The position numbers and the translations under genes were made by a program. From the NCBI GenBank assembly GCA_001795165.1, contig MGNS01000165.1, forward strand, positions 4,485-28,161: a stretch of DNA of 23,677 nt. Direction: 5' to 3'. Numbering within the stretch: the stretch's first letter is position 1; every line of letters starts with the position of its first letter. Under the pieces are notes generated by a model. It was not told the DNA's origin, searched no databases, and saw only the letters and a list, made by a program, of their open reading frames with translations. Of this stretch, positions 1 to 7,539 are shown piece by piece. The DNA comes from Chloroflexi bacterium RBG_16_57_11. Its GTDB lineage: Bacteria; Chloroflexota; Anaerolineae; Anaerolineales; UBA4823.

Positions 1-1833
1 GAAGCCATTGAGGTCCGTGTTGACCGGAGCTATGGGCGTGTTCAGGATGGAAATCGTGGCATTGGCCACCGGATTGCCCAGTTCATCCGTGACATAGCCC
101 GAGATGGCGTAGGCCGGCGCAGGCACCATGGCGAAATCTTGCACGGTGGTGGCATTTTCACTGACCAAGACGCCGGAGGCGGTCTGGGTCAAGTAGGCAA
201 ACTTGCTCACCATGACGTCATACGTGCCAACCGGGAGCATGAACTGGTAGTAGCCGCTCGCATCCGTGCGGGTCGTGCGGGTCGAAGGACCGACTGCCTG
301 GATCGTAACATCCGCTACAGGCCAACCCGTGGTCGAATCGGTGACGGTACCCTGGAGGGTGCCTGTGGGGCCACGTGGGGATTGGTCCACCGCGGCAAAG
401 GCGTCCAGCCGGCCTTCACCCCACACGTTGTTAGGGTTGCCTTCCTCCCCCGGGGCAGGGTAAGCATCACACTGCGTGTCGAAGACGTCGAAGGCCGTAT
501 GATCCAGGAGGAGGCGCGTGGCGGAGACATCGCCGAATAAATCTGGAGCTGCCGACCACATCAAAGCCACCGTCCCGGCGAGGTGCGGCGAGGCCATCGA
601 GGTGCCGCTATACCAGTTGTAGGTGTTATCCGGTACGCTGCTGCGCACATCCACGCCGGGAGCAGCCAGGTTAGGCTTGACGATGCCGCCAAAGGCAGAC
701 GGCCCGCGGCTGGAGAACCAGGCGATGCTATTGTTGATGTCAAACGCCCCGGCAGCATAACTTTCCGGATAATCGCCGGGCGAATTGGCTGACCCACAAC
801 CAGACCCGGAATTCCCGATGGAAAAGGCGGGGAAGATGCCCGCCGCAATCCAGGCCTGCACGCTGGGCTGGTACCAGGAGTTTCCACTGCCACCACCCCA
901 GGAGTTGTTGACGATTTGCGGTCGCCGGCTTGGGTCGCAGGAAGGATCCCCCGGGTAAACGCCCAGCGGGCATGGCGCCAGGATCCACTGGGCGGATTGC
1001 AACAGGGCGTAATCGGAGCACCACTCATATTCGCAGCCCTTGGCCGCGATCCAGCGCGCCCCGGGAGCCACGCCGATCTGGTTGCCGCCGCCATCATCAC
1101 CCACCATGGTGCCCATGGTGTGCGAGCCGTGGCCGATGTTATCGCAAGGAGCGCCCGGGGAGCAGATGTTGGCGGGGTCGAACCAGTTGTAATTATGGTC
1201 ATAGCCCCCCCCGCCCAGGTTGCCACGGTATTGTGATGCCAGGGCTGGATGTTCGTATTGCACACCCGTATCAATGTTAGCGATCACGATGCCCTCGCCG
1301 CGCACCCCAAAAGTGGACCATACCTGCGGGGCGTTGATGCGGTCAATGTTCCATTCAACCGAATTGACCTGGCCCTGTGGTGTGCCCGGCAGCGGATCGG
1401 GCAAGTCGAAGGTGCTCGAGGCTGAGATCTCTCTCACCCCTGGCTGCGTCGACAGCTCCTGGAGCAAGGCTGCATCGCCCGTCACCCGCACCACATTGAC
1501 AATCCAGAAGGAGGTGAAGGTTGCCCCACGCTTTTGCAGCAGCGAGCGCAGGTCGGCCTGGCTGGCTTCTGCAACCGCGCGCAGTTGGTCAACCACAAAT
1601 TGGCCGCGCTGGTCCCAATCCTGGATTTCATACGCCGGGCTCAGGTCGGCCTGTTGGCTCAAGTAGACCCAAAAGGTCGCCTCACCTTCGGCAGCGATTT
1701 CATTCTGCAGTTTAGCTTCGATCGGAGCAGGCGGCGGTGGAGTTTGGGCAAAAGTGATTTGATGGGTGACTAGGAGCAGCAAGGTAATAGCGATGATATA
1801 TCCCGCCCATCGGAAATATTTTTTTACGTTCAT
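1..1833 (-). CDS. Secreted S8 (subtilisin-like) serine peptidase with carboxypeptidase-regulatory-like repeats, 3' end outside window
   Basis: The frame is open from ATG at 1833 to the window edge, giving 611 visible residues. A signal peptide is seen at residues 1-29 (basic start, hydrophobic core, TFA-Q cleavage site). An inhibitor-I9-like propeptide follows to about residue 150, then the S8 catalytic domain. The catalytic triad is intact: Asp188 (NIDTG), His235 (GHGSH) and Ser412 (GTSMASPH). The segment just before Asp188 resembles bacillopeptidase F-type proteases. After about residue 465 come two carboxypeptidase-regulatory-like beta-sandwich repeats (TGTLQGTVTD and ISGYVTDELGN), the second cut by the edge. 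It probably degrades extracellular protein. GGAG lies 8 nt before the ATG. A terminal anchor or sorting signal cannot be assessed because the end is missing. Confidence 0.93.
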   Translation of the reverse strand, partial: MNVKKYFRWAGYIIAITLLLLVTHQITFAQTPPPPAPIEAKLQNEIAAEGEATFWVYLSQQADLSPAYEIQDWDQRGQFVVDQLRAVAEASQADLRSLLQKRGATFTSFWIVNVVRVTGDAALLQELSTQPGVREISASSTFDLPDPLPGTPQGQVNSVEWNIDRINAPQVWSTFGVRGEGIVIANIDTGVQYEHPALASQYRGNLGGGGYDHNYNWFDPANICSPGAPCDNIGHGSHTMGTMVGDDGGGNQIGVAPGARWIAAKGCEYEWCSDYALLQSAQWILAPCPLGVYPGDPSCDPSRRPQIVNNSWGGGSGNSWYQPSVQAWIAAGIFPAFSIGNSGSGCGSANSPGDYPESYAAGAFDINNSIAWFSSRGPSAFGGIVKPNLAAPGVDVRSSVPDNTYNWYSGTSMASPHLAGTVALMWSAAPDLFGDVSATRLLLDHTAFDVFDTQCDAYPAPGEEGNPNNVWGEGRLDAFAAVDQSPRGPTGTLQGTVTDSTTGWPVADVTIQAVGPSTRTTRTDASGYYQFMLPVGTYDVMVSKFAYLTQTASGVLVSENATTVQDFAMVPAPAYAISGYVTDELGNPVANATISILNTPIAPVNTDLNGF

Positions 1834-2083
1834 CGCATACACTCCAAGGTGTTACATATATTGAATATTTATTTTGTTATGTAAGGCAAGCTCTGCCACC
1901 CAATGGAGAATAATGTTTCGAAGTAGGGGAACATGGGATAAGATATCCCCTCTATTATGCTAAATCGCATCACCTCCTCACCGATTAAACACCGGCATTC
2001 GATTTTCCAAATCAGATAATAATATACGCCCAGCGCACATGGCAGGGCGTTTAATGAGGTTCCCCGATGAAACACCCACATCG

Positions 2084-2113
2084 AAAAATTCGACAGTGTT
2101 GAGAATATGTCGA
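2084..2113 (-). terminator. Possible intrinsic terminator or leader attenuator
   Basis: On the minus strand TCGACA and TGTCGA (2090-2113) form a 6-bp stem with a 12-nt loop, followed at once by AATTTTT. It lies about 85 nt after the GT2 stop codon, so it could end that transcript. It also lies some 20-40 nt inside the predicted start of the peptidase transcript, so it could act as an attenuator. The stem is short and only moderately GC-rich. Confidence 0.35.
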
Positions 2114-2131
2114 TTTGTCTATACGTCTGTA

Positions 2132-2159
2132 TTATTACCTAATAAATAATTAATGTCAA
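2132..2159 (-). promoter_or_regulatory. Sigma70-type promoter candidate for the S8 peptidase gene
   Basis: The minus strand has a perfect -35 box TTGACA (2154-2159), a 16-nt spacer and TAATAA (2132-2137) as -10. Transcription would start near 2125 and leave a leader of about 290 nt before the ATG at 1833. Confidence 0.45.
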
Positions 2160-2195
2160 ATTAATGATATTTTTCACAATATCACCTTTGGCGAT

Positions 2196-4391
2196 TCAGG
2201 GATTCGGCTTTTCAGTAAACTTGATCTGCGCGGTAGAGGAGGGCCTGGTGGGCGAACGGACGGGAGTCTCTGAAGCGCTGGGCGAGTGCGTGGTGAGCGT
2301 CCGGGTGGGCGGCGTGGGGGTCGATGGTCGGATTTCAGCAGGAGTCCGGGTCGATTCGAGCGGAGGTGGTGTGCGACGATCCTCGATTGGCACGGGGTTC
2401 AGACCGAGCAGGCGGGTGAGCGGGATCTCAACGGGCAAGAAACGAACGTAGGCTGGGACGCCCGCTGGCCTGGGCAACAATTGGATGAATAGGGCGCTAA
2501 GGAGCAACAGGCCGACCAATGCCAGAGCCCAACGGGCAGCCCGGTTCTCCAAAACTGCCGCTCCACGCTCAGCACGCATCCTGGCCGGCTTTTCGTAAAT
2601 GCTCAGCAGGCTGTAGTATGGGGCGGCAAGATAAAGGCTGGATTGCCAGGCCAGTAAGACGCACAACAACAGCGTACGCACCTCCGGATGTACAGCAAAG
2701 GCCAGCACCCCAACCGCTAGACAGGAGGCACCAATCAGGGTCTCCCAGCGGGTGACCGATAGTGCGTGGAGGACTCTGGAATTGGACCTGGTTTTCGGGG
2801 TTCTCAAGAAGGCGCCTTTCGGCTGGACCAGCCCCTGGATACAGGCCAGGGCTACCGTCCACCCCAGGCTGAAGAAATTGTACATCGAGCGGATGGCCAC
2901 TCCCCAGGATAAACTCAGTGCATGTCGTAAAACCCACACAAAGCGTAGGAGGCCAATTAATAGAAATATAGCCGGTAAGATCATCAAGGTGCTGGTTAAA
3001 GGGCGGATGGAGATCTGCCCGCCGGACAGGCTGAAGATGCCGCCAAGGACCAGGAATGAGGCGAAGATCAGGTTGAACAGGTCCGTGAACCACTGAACGC
3101 CGCCAGCCAGGTAAAAATAGCGTTGGGAAAGGGTCAGGCGGTTTTCCGGGCTCACCCAGCTCGACCACGGCATCAGAGTCTCCCAGTGTTTTTTGAGGAT
3201 CTGGATGCCTCCGAAACACCAGCGGAAACGCTGCCGCTTCAATCCATCGAAGGTGAACGGGATCAAACCCTGTCCATACGTCCGGTTGATATACAACGAC
3301 TTGTAGCCGCGTCTCAGGATGCGCAGGCTGGCTTCGGCGTCTTCGGTGATGCACCACTCATCCCACCCACCAATCTCTTGCAAGACCGATTTTCGGATCA
3401 AGCCCATCGTTCCGGCGTAGATAATCGCGTTGTATTCGTTGCGCGTCGGCATAGAGACTTCGAAAAAATACTTGTAACCGTGGTAGGTGGATTCCAGGTA
3501 AGCGTTCCCAGCATAATCACGGTAATCTTGCGGGGTCTGTACAAAGGCAATCTGTGGATCGGCGAAGGCAGGTACAAGCTCCCGCAAAAAGCAGCGATCT
3601 AGCTGGTAATCGGCGTCGATCGAGCCTATGATATCGGCGCGTGGATCGGTCTGAGTGAGAGCAAAATTCAGGGCGCCAGATTTGTAACCCGGCCATTTAT
3701 CCAGGTGCATGAAATGGAATTTTGGCCCCAACTTTCGGCAGGTGGTTTCCAGGAGACGCCAGGTGCGGCTGTCTGGGGTATTGTTATCGATCACCAGGAC
3801 TTCGAAGTTTGGGTAATCCAAGGCTGCCAGCGATTGCAAGGTTTCGGCAACTAATTCAGGCGGCTCATTGTAAGCCGGGACATGCAGCGAGACCATCGGC
3901 AAGTAATCTGGCTGCGGTTCCAGGTGGTCGATGCGGCGCATCCAGTGGATGCGGCAGGTGGCGTCGAGACTCTCGTAGGTGTGGCTCAGCGCCATGATCA
4001 AAGCCAGCGCTTCAATAATAAAGAATATCATCGCCAGGAGGAAAGAAAACGCGTTGAGGGGGGTGAAGGCGGTCACCTGGAAAGCGTACACGATAAAAAG
4101 GACGGTTGTCATACTGCTGGCAGCCCAACAAACCTGGCCAAGAGCGTTCCAATGGCGCATCCAGTGGATGCAAAGCAAGCCATAGAGGAACGCTAGCGAA
4201 GTGAGCAGGGCGGTCTCGAACGGGACCCCGAAGGTGAGCAGCGCCCAGGCATCCCCAATAAACAATACGCCAATTAACCAACCTGTCGATATCACGAGGT
4301 TACCGCGGTGAAGCCGGGTGCCGCCGATTAACGTGGCAAGCATGCCGATAAAGAGCCAACAAAGCGACAGGTAAAGCGCGCGTGTGATCAT
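2196..4391 (-). CDS. Processive family-2 glycosyltransferase, cellulose/beta-glucan synthase-like membrane protein
   Basis: The 731-aa integral membrane GT2 has the processive-synthase motifs. The N-terminal GT-A part begins VSLHVPAYNEPPE. UDP-sugar Asp202 (DNN), the DAD pair Asp259/Asp261, TED (349-351) and QRFRW (387-391) are all present. Several hydrophobic segments precede the catalytic domain and more follow. The variant wording of the motifs (HVPAYNEPPE, VIDNNT, TPQDYRDY) resembles beta-1,3-glucan synthase and NdvC-type relatives as much as BcsA. No PilZ domain follows, so control by c-di-GMP through PilZ is not expected. The last ~50 residues are a Pro/Thr/Ser-rich tail. The start at 4391 is chosen because its ATG overlaps the upstream stop as ATGA; an in-frame ATG at 4439 would add 16 residues. 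The product (cellulose or another beta-glucan) is uncertain. Confidence 0.88.
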   Translation of the reverse strand: MITRALYLSLCWLFIGMLATLIGGTRLHRGNLVISTGWLIGVLFIGDAWALLTFGVPFETALLTSLAFLYGLLCIHWMRHWNALGQVCWAASSMTTVLFIVYAFQVTAFTPLNAFSFLLAMIFFIIEALALIMALSHTYESLDATCRIHWMRRIDHLEPQPDYLPMVSLHVPAYNEPPELVAETLQSLAALDYPNFEVLVIDNNTPDSRTWRLLETTCRKLGPKFHFMHLDKWPGYKSGALNFALTQTDPRADIIGSIDADYQLDRCFLRELVPAFADPQIAFVQTPQDYRDYAGNAYLESTYHGYKYFFEVSMPTRNEYNAIIYAGTMGLIRKSVLQEIGGWDEWCITEDAEASLRILRRGYKSLYINRTYGQGLIPFTFDGLKRQRFRWCFGGIQILKKHWETLMPWSSWVSPENRLTLSQRYFYLAGGVQWFTDLFNLIFASFLVLGGIFSLSGGQISIRPLTSTLMILPAIFLLIGLLRFVWVLRHALSLSWGVAIRSMYNFFSLGWTVALACIQGLVQPKGAFLRTPKTRSNSRVLHALSVTRWETLIGASCLAVGVLAFAVHPEVRTLLLCVLLAWQSSLYLAAPYYSLLSIYEKPARMRAERGAAVLENRAARWALALVGLLLLSALFIQLLPRPAGVPAYVRFLPVEIPLTRLLGLNPVPIEDRRTPPPLESTRTPAEIRPSTPTPPTRTLTTHSPSASETPVRSPTRPSSTAQIKFTEKPNP

Positions 4392-4870
4392 AATACGTGT
4401 AAGAGCATTATGGCGCTTAATAGCAATCCGCCCAGCCACAGGGCGCCGGAGAGGAGCAACACCACCAGGCTGCGGATCCGATCAGCCCGGGAGATGGGGT
4501 GGAGATTGAGACCCAGTGCGGCTGCAGCAGCCAGCGTGGCAAACACCATCGCCCCGAGACCAGCTATGAGCAGCCCGAGGCAGGCCATCCAAAGCCAACG
4601 ATAAGCCTTCTGAAGGAGGGCAGGTCTTCTGGCAGGAAATGGCTCGGGGAGCGACCTGTTTTTACGTACCCGCAGATCCAATTCGGTGCCATGCCGTACA
4701 TGGTATAGCTCGTCAGTTTCCTCGATGTATAATAGAAAAGGATCTTTGCCGAGCAGCTCTTGGACGAGCAGGTAGGGGTTAGGATCATCCTGGATAGCAG
4801 CTCGGTTATTCACCTGAGCCAGGGCCTTATACTGGGGTTGTTGTTCGGAATTACCCGCCAAGCCGGTCAT
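4388..4870 (-). CDS. Small membrane protein coupled to the GT2 synthase, function unknown
   Basis: This is a 160-aa protein I do not recognise. Residues 1-85 are hydrophilic and contain FLLYIEETDELYHVRHGTE, which reads like a small beta-rich cytosolic domain. Two long hydrophobic stretches follow (about 88-118 and 130-160), predicting a C-terminal membrane hairpin. Its TGA overlaps the ATG of the GT2 gene, so the two are almost certainly co-translated and the protein may be an accessory subunit of the synthase. It is transcribed divergently from the Ig-like/GH5 pair, with only 49 bp between the start codons. Confidence 0.75.
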   Translation of the reverse strand: MTGLAGNSEQQPQYKALAQVNNRAAIQDDPNPYLLVQELLGKDPFLLYIEETDELYHVRHGTELDLRVRKNRSLPEPFPARRPALLQKAYRWLWMACLGLLIAGLGAMVFATLAAAAALGLNLHPISRADRIRSLVVLLLSGALWLGGLLLSAIMLLHVL

Positions 4871-4877
4871 TCAGTTA

Positions 4878-4905
4878 TTGTATCGTTTATTGTGGCCGAT
4901 ATGCT
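4878..4905 (+). promoter_or_regulatory. Promoter candidate for the Ig-like/GH5 pair, nearly leaderless
   Basis: TTGTAT (4878-4883), a 16-nt spacer and TATGCT (4900-4905), with TAAAAT overlapping at 4905-4910, lie just before the ATG at 4920. Transcription would begin within about 10 nt of the start codon, and no Shine-Dalgarno sequence is present, so a leaderless mRNA is plausible. Confidence 0.4.
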
Positions 4906-4919
4906 AAAATAACCTTAGT

Positions 4920-5492
4920 ATGTCAGAAATTCAAGCCTCTGAAACGATCCACGAGCGCAGGATCACCTGGAGCCTGATGGCGACGGTGGTCATATTTGTC
5001 CTGCTGATGTCTTGTATTGTCCTGTGGGTAACGATCTCGCTTATCCAGGAGGAGCGAGGCGAGACCAGCTTAACCACTCCGACTGGCCTGTTGACCTCCA
5101 TGACACCTGATTTATCTACCATCACACCTACGGATCTACCCAGGCTTACCCCAACTCCCCAGTCTGAAATAATGGCAAAGCCTGTGTTGAATGAAGCCAC
5201 CTGGACGCCGGTTCCAGGTCCGAAGAGGTATGTGAGATTCTTATATTGGAAAGTGATACCGAACAAGATTAAGCTCGGCGAGTGTATCCAATTGACCTGG
5301 GAGACCGAATACGCAGCCAGCCTGAAGCTTTATCGCAATGGTGAGCTGTACGTCGATAAGGCCCCGGCGGAGACAACGCTGCAGGATTGCCCGGATCGAC
5401 CAGGATACGCAGTTTACCGCCTGGTGGCCTGGAATAAGGCTGGCGAGAGTAACTGGGTCGAGTTACAGGTCAAGGTAGTAGAAAATCATTAA
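4920..5492 (+). CDS. Membrane-anchored Ig-like surface protein, function unknown
   Basis: The 190-aa protein has one N-terminal transmembrane anchor (about 18-43) and no evident cleavage site. A Thr/Pro-rich linker (about 55-95) leads to a C-terminal beta-sandwich-like domain (about 103-188). That domain contains IKLGECIQLTWETE and YRLVAWNKAGESNW, the pattern of Ig/FN3-like domains (GE-x-V/I-x-L-x-W, then Y-x-L-x-A-x-N-x-x-G) common in Chloroflexota surface proteins. Two cysteines (in GECIQ and LQDCP) could form a disulphide outside the membrane. It ends 3 nt before the GH5 gene, so they form an operon. It may bind sugar or scaffold the glucanase at the cell surface. The translation start has no Shine-Dalgarno sequence. 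Confidence 0.75.
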   Translation: MSEIQASETIHERRITWSLMATVVIFVLLMSCIVLWVTISLIQEERGETSLTTPTGLLTSMTPDLSTITPTDLPRLTPTPQSEIMAKPVLNEATWTPVPGPKRYVRFLYWKVIPNKIKLGECIQLTWETEYAASLKLYRNGELYVDKAPAETTLQDCPDRPGYAVYRLVAWNKAGESNWVELQVKVVENH

Positions 5493-5495
5493 ATA

Positions 5496-7454
5496 ATGAA
5501 GCGATTAGCTGGGTTGATCGTATGTTTTCATCTGGCAATCTGGGCCTTGGGTTGGCTTCCCGATAACTTTCTGCTCGCCAGGGCGCAGCAGCCGAATTAT
5601 CTGCACACCGACGGCAGCCGTATCCTGGATACAAACGACAATGAGGTGATCATAACTGGGATCAGCTGGTTTGGCATGGAAACGGCGAATTACGCCCCCC
5701 ACGGCCTGTGGGCGCGCAGCCTGGATAGCTTCCTGGATCAGATCGTAGAGCTAGGCTTCAACACGATCCGACTTCCCTTCAGCAACCAGCTGCTTGATCC
5801 TTCGAGCCAGCCCAACGGGATCAATTACGATCTCAATCCGGATTTGCAGGGCTTGAACGGGCTGGAAATCATGGATCGTGTAATTGCCAAAGCCGGGGAG
5901 CGCGGCTTGAAAGTGATCCTGGACCGCCATCGGCCGGATAGCCAGGGTCAATCCGAGCTCTGGTACACTACACATTATAATGAAGAACGCTGGATCGGCG
6001 ATTGGTTGTTGCTGGCCGAACGCTACGCCGGAAACGATACCGTCATCGGGGCGGATTTGCACAATGAGCCACATGGAGCTGCTACATGGGGCGGTGGCGA
6101 TGCAGCGACGGATTGGCGCCTGGCGGCCGAGCGCGCCGGCAATGCCATTTTGAAAGTAAATCCGGATTGGCTGATCATCGTACAAGGCGTTCAGGAATAT
6201 CAAGGAGATACTTACTGGTGGGGAGGTAACCTGATCGGCGCACGCGAAAACCCGGTACGCCTGGAGGTGCCAGGCCGTCTGGTTTATAGTCCGCATACTT
6301 ATGGCCCTGGAGTGTATCCCCAGCCCTGGTTTTCGGATCCCAGTTTTCCAGATAATATGCCCGAGATTTGGGATCGCCACTGGGGATATCTGAACAGAGA
6401 AAACATCGCCCCGGTCGTTTTAGGTGAGTTTGGCGGGCGCTCGGTCAAGAATGACCAGGAGGGCATCTGGCAGCGCGCCTTGGTGGCTTTTCTGCAGGAG
6501 CAAAAGATCAGTTATGTGTATTGGAGTCTGAATCCAAATTCCGGCGATACGGGCGGCATCCTGCTGGATGACTGGCAGAGCGTCGATCCGGCCAAGGAAG
6601 AACTGCTTACCAGCTACCAGTTCCCATTGATTGGCAGCAGCGGCGTTGATGAACCCGGTGTGGCGACCCCAGCCGCGCTAGCACCGTCTGTTACCCCGCC
6701 TGCGACGGTAGAAATTGGTCCAACAGCCACGCCCTTGCTTTATGCTACCACCCAATCGCCCGCAAGGATGAATACACCCTCGACTGCAGCTGCTCTTGCC
6801 GCAGGCGCCGCCGGCTTGCGGGTGCGTTATCACACCTCGAACCCATCTGACCTATCGGTTGATTCCAAGCCGGAGTTCATCATCGCCAATACTGGCAAGG
6901 AGCCGGTGCGCCTGGATGAGCTCGAGCTGATCTACTGGTTCCAGGACGAGCCTGGCCGGTCTTATGCATTCGCCTGTGATTGGGCCAGGATCGGCTGTGA
7001 GAACCTCTCTGGCGAGTTTCAGATTGAGGCGGATGGTGCTAACGCCTTGCGCATTCACTTTCAACCCGGTCTGGAGCCGCTGCTCCCAGGCCAGGATAGC
7101 GGCGAAATCAAGCTGCGCTTCAACCGCCTTGATTGGACCGAATTCCAGCAGTCGGATGATTATAGTTTTTCTCCCGCACCTGATTATGTGGAATGGGAGA
7201 ATGTGGCCCTTTATTCAGGTGGTAATCTGGTTTGGGGCAGCGAGCCCGGTGCAGCTCCAGTGAGTCCGGCAAAGGCTACCTTTACCCCTATTCCTTCCAC
7301 TCCGCTGGCGACCCAGACCCGAGCGTCTTCCATAGCTGCTTCGGTGGACACGCCGACGCTGCCATACCGGCTGATTGTGATCGTCGTGGCGCTCGTCGCG
7401 TTTGGCGCAGGAATTCTGCTAGCGGCAGTATTATTGCTTCGTAAAAACAGGTAA
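5496..7454 (+). CDS. Cell-surface GH5 glucanase (cellulase) with CBM3 and C-terminal membrane anchor
   Basis: The 652-aa protein has a signal peptide (about 1-31, ending ARA-QQ). A GH5 (beta/alpha)8 domain spans about 34-375: acid/base Glu191 lies in DLHNEPH, nucleophile Glu311 in LGEFGG, with RLPFSN and YSPHTYGPG also present. A Pro/Thr linker (about 378-435) leads to a family-3 cellulose-binding module (about 438-585: VRYHTSN, YWFQDEPG, IGCENLSGEF, SDDYSFSP, LVWGSEPG). A second linker precedes a transmembrane helix (about 625-647) and a basic RKNR end. GH5 with CBM3 points to cellulose or a related beta-1,4-glucan. The membrane tether, and the divergent GT2 synthase next door, suggest a role in editing or releasing a self-made glucan (compare BcsZ in cellulose operons) rather than only feeding on plant cellulose. 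Confidence 0.92.
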   Translation: MKRLAGLIVCFHLAIWALGWLPDNFLLARAQQPNYLHTDGSRILDTNDNEVIITGISWFGMETANYAPHGLWARSLDSFLDQIVELGFNTIRLPFSNQLLDPSSQPNGINYDLNPDLQGLNGLEIMDRVIAKAGERGLKVILDRHRPDSQGQSELWYTTHYNEERWIGDWLLLAERYAGNDTVIGADLHNEPHGAATWGGGDAATDWRLAAERAGNAILKVNPDWLIIVQGVQEYQGDTYWWGGNLIGARENPVRLEVPGRLVYSPHTYGPGVYPQPWFSDPSFPDNMPEIWDRHWGYLNRENIAPVVLGEFGGRSVKNDQEGIWQRALVAFLQEQKISYVYWSLNPNSGDTGGILLDDWQSVDPAKEELLTSYQFPLIGSSGVDEPGVATPAALAPSVTPPATVEIGPTATPLLYATTQSPARMNTPSTAAALAAGAAGLRVRYHTSNPSDLSVDSKPEFIIANTGKEPVRLDELELIYWFQDEPGRSYAFACDWARIGCENLSGEFQIEADGANALRIHFQPGLEPLLPGQDSGEIKLRFNRLDWTEFQQSDDYSFSPAPDYVEWENVALYSGGNLVWGSEPGAAPVSPAKATFTPIPSTPLATQTRASSIAASVDTPTLPYRLIVIVVALVAFGAGILLAAVLLLRKNR

Positions 7455-7539
7455 AATCATTCTACGCGGATCACACGGTGGCTCATTAAGTGTAGTCCCG
7501 AGCCTCACACGTTGTAAACCATTATAGATTATTGCAACG

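Larger units (their letters stand above)
1834..2195. other. Intergenic region, 362 bp, AT-rich; leader of the S8 peptidase gene and downstream region of the GT2 gene
   Basis: No convincing gene is present. Reading the minus strand, it holds a TTGACA promoter (2132-2159), a hairpin plus T-run (2084-2113), a small perfect hairpin GGGATA-TCT-TATCCC (1935-1949), and an unusually complete Shine-Dalgarno sequence AGGAGGTGAT (1969-1978) only 2 nt from an ATG that would encode 33 residues. The leader of the peptidase mRNA would be nearly 300 nt. No riboswitch class was recognised. Confidence 0.5.

Noticed and set aside
561..1274. Long open frame (237 codons) on the minus strand inside the peptidase gene
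   Set aside because: It overlaps the S8 frame that carries the full catalytic triad, and its own translation is rich in Pro/Arg/Ser/Trp with no motif.
1869..2081. 70-codon minus-strand frame upstream of the S8 peptidase
   Set aside because: No Shine-Dalgarno sequence at its first ATG, the internal ATG is too close to the AGGAGG, and the composition does not look like a protein; treated as leader.
2569..3357. 262-codon minus-strand frame inside the GT2 gene
   Set aside because: Shadow of the GT2 frame, which contains TED and QRFRW in the same stretch.
3935..4171. 18-bp exact repeat GGCGCATCCAGTGGATGC at 3935-3952 and 4154-4171
   Set aside because: Both copies encode IHWMR within the GT2 membrane region in the same frame; most likely a chance or protein-level repeat, not a DNA element.
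2196..4391. Calling the GT2 gene bcsA (cellulose synthase)
   Set aside because: No PilZ domain, no BcsB/C neighbours, and motif wording also fits beta-1,3-glucan synthases; product left open.
7455..7539. Search for a bidirectional terminator between the convergent GH5 and PPDK_N genes
   Set aside because: Only a 5-bp GGCTC/GAGCC stem with a 15-nt loop and no T-run was found.
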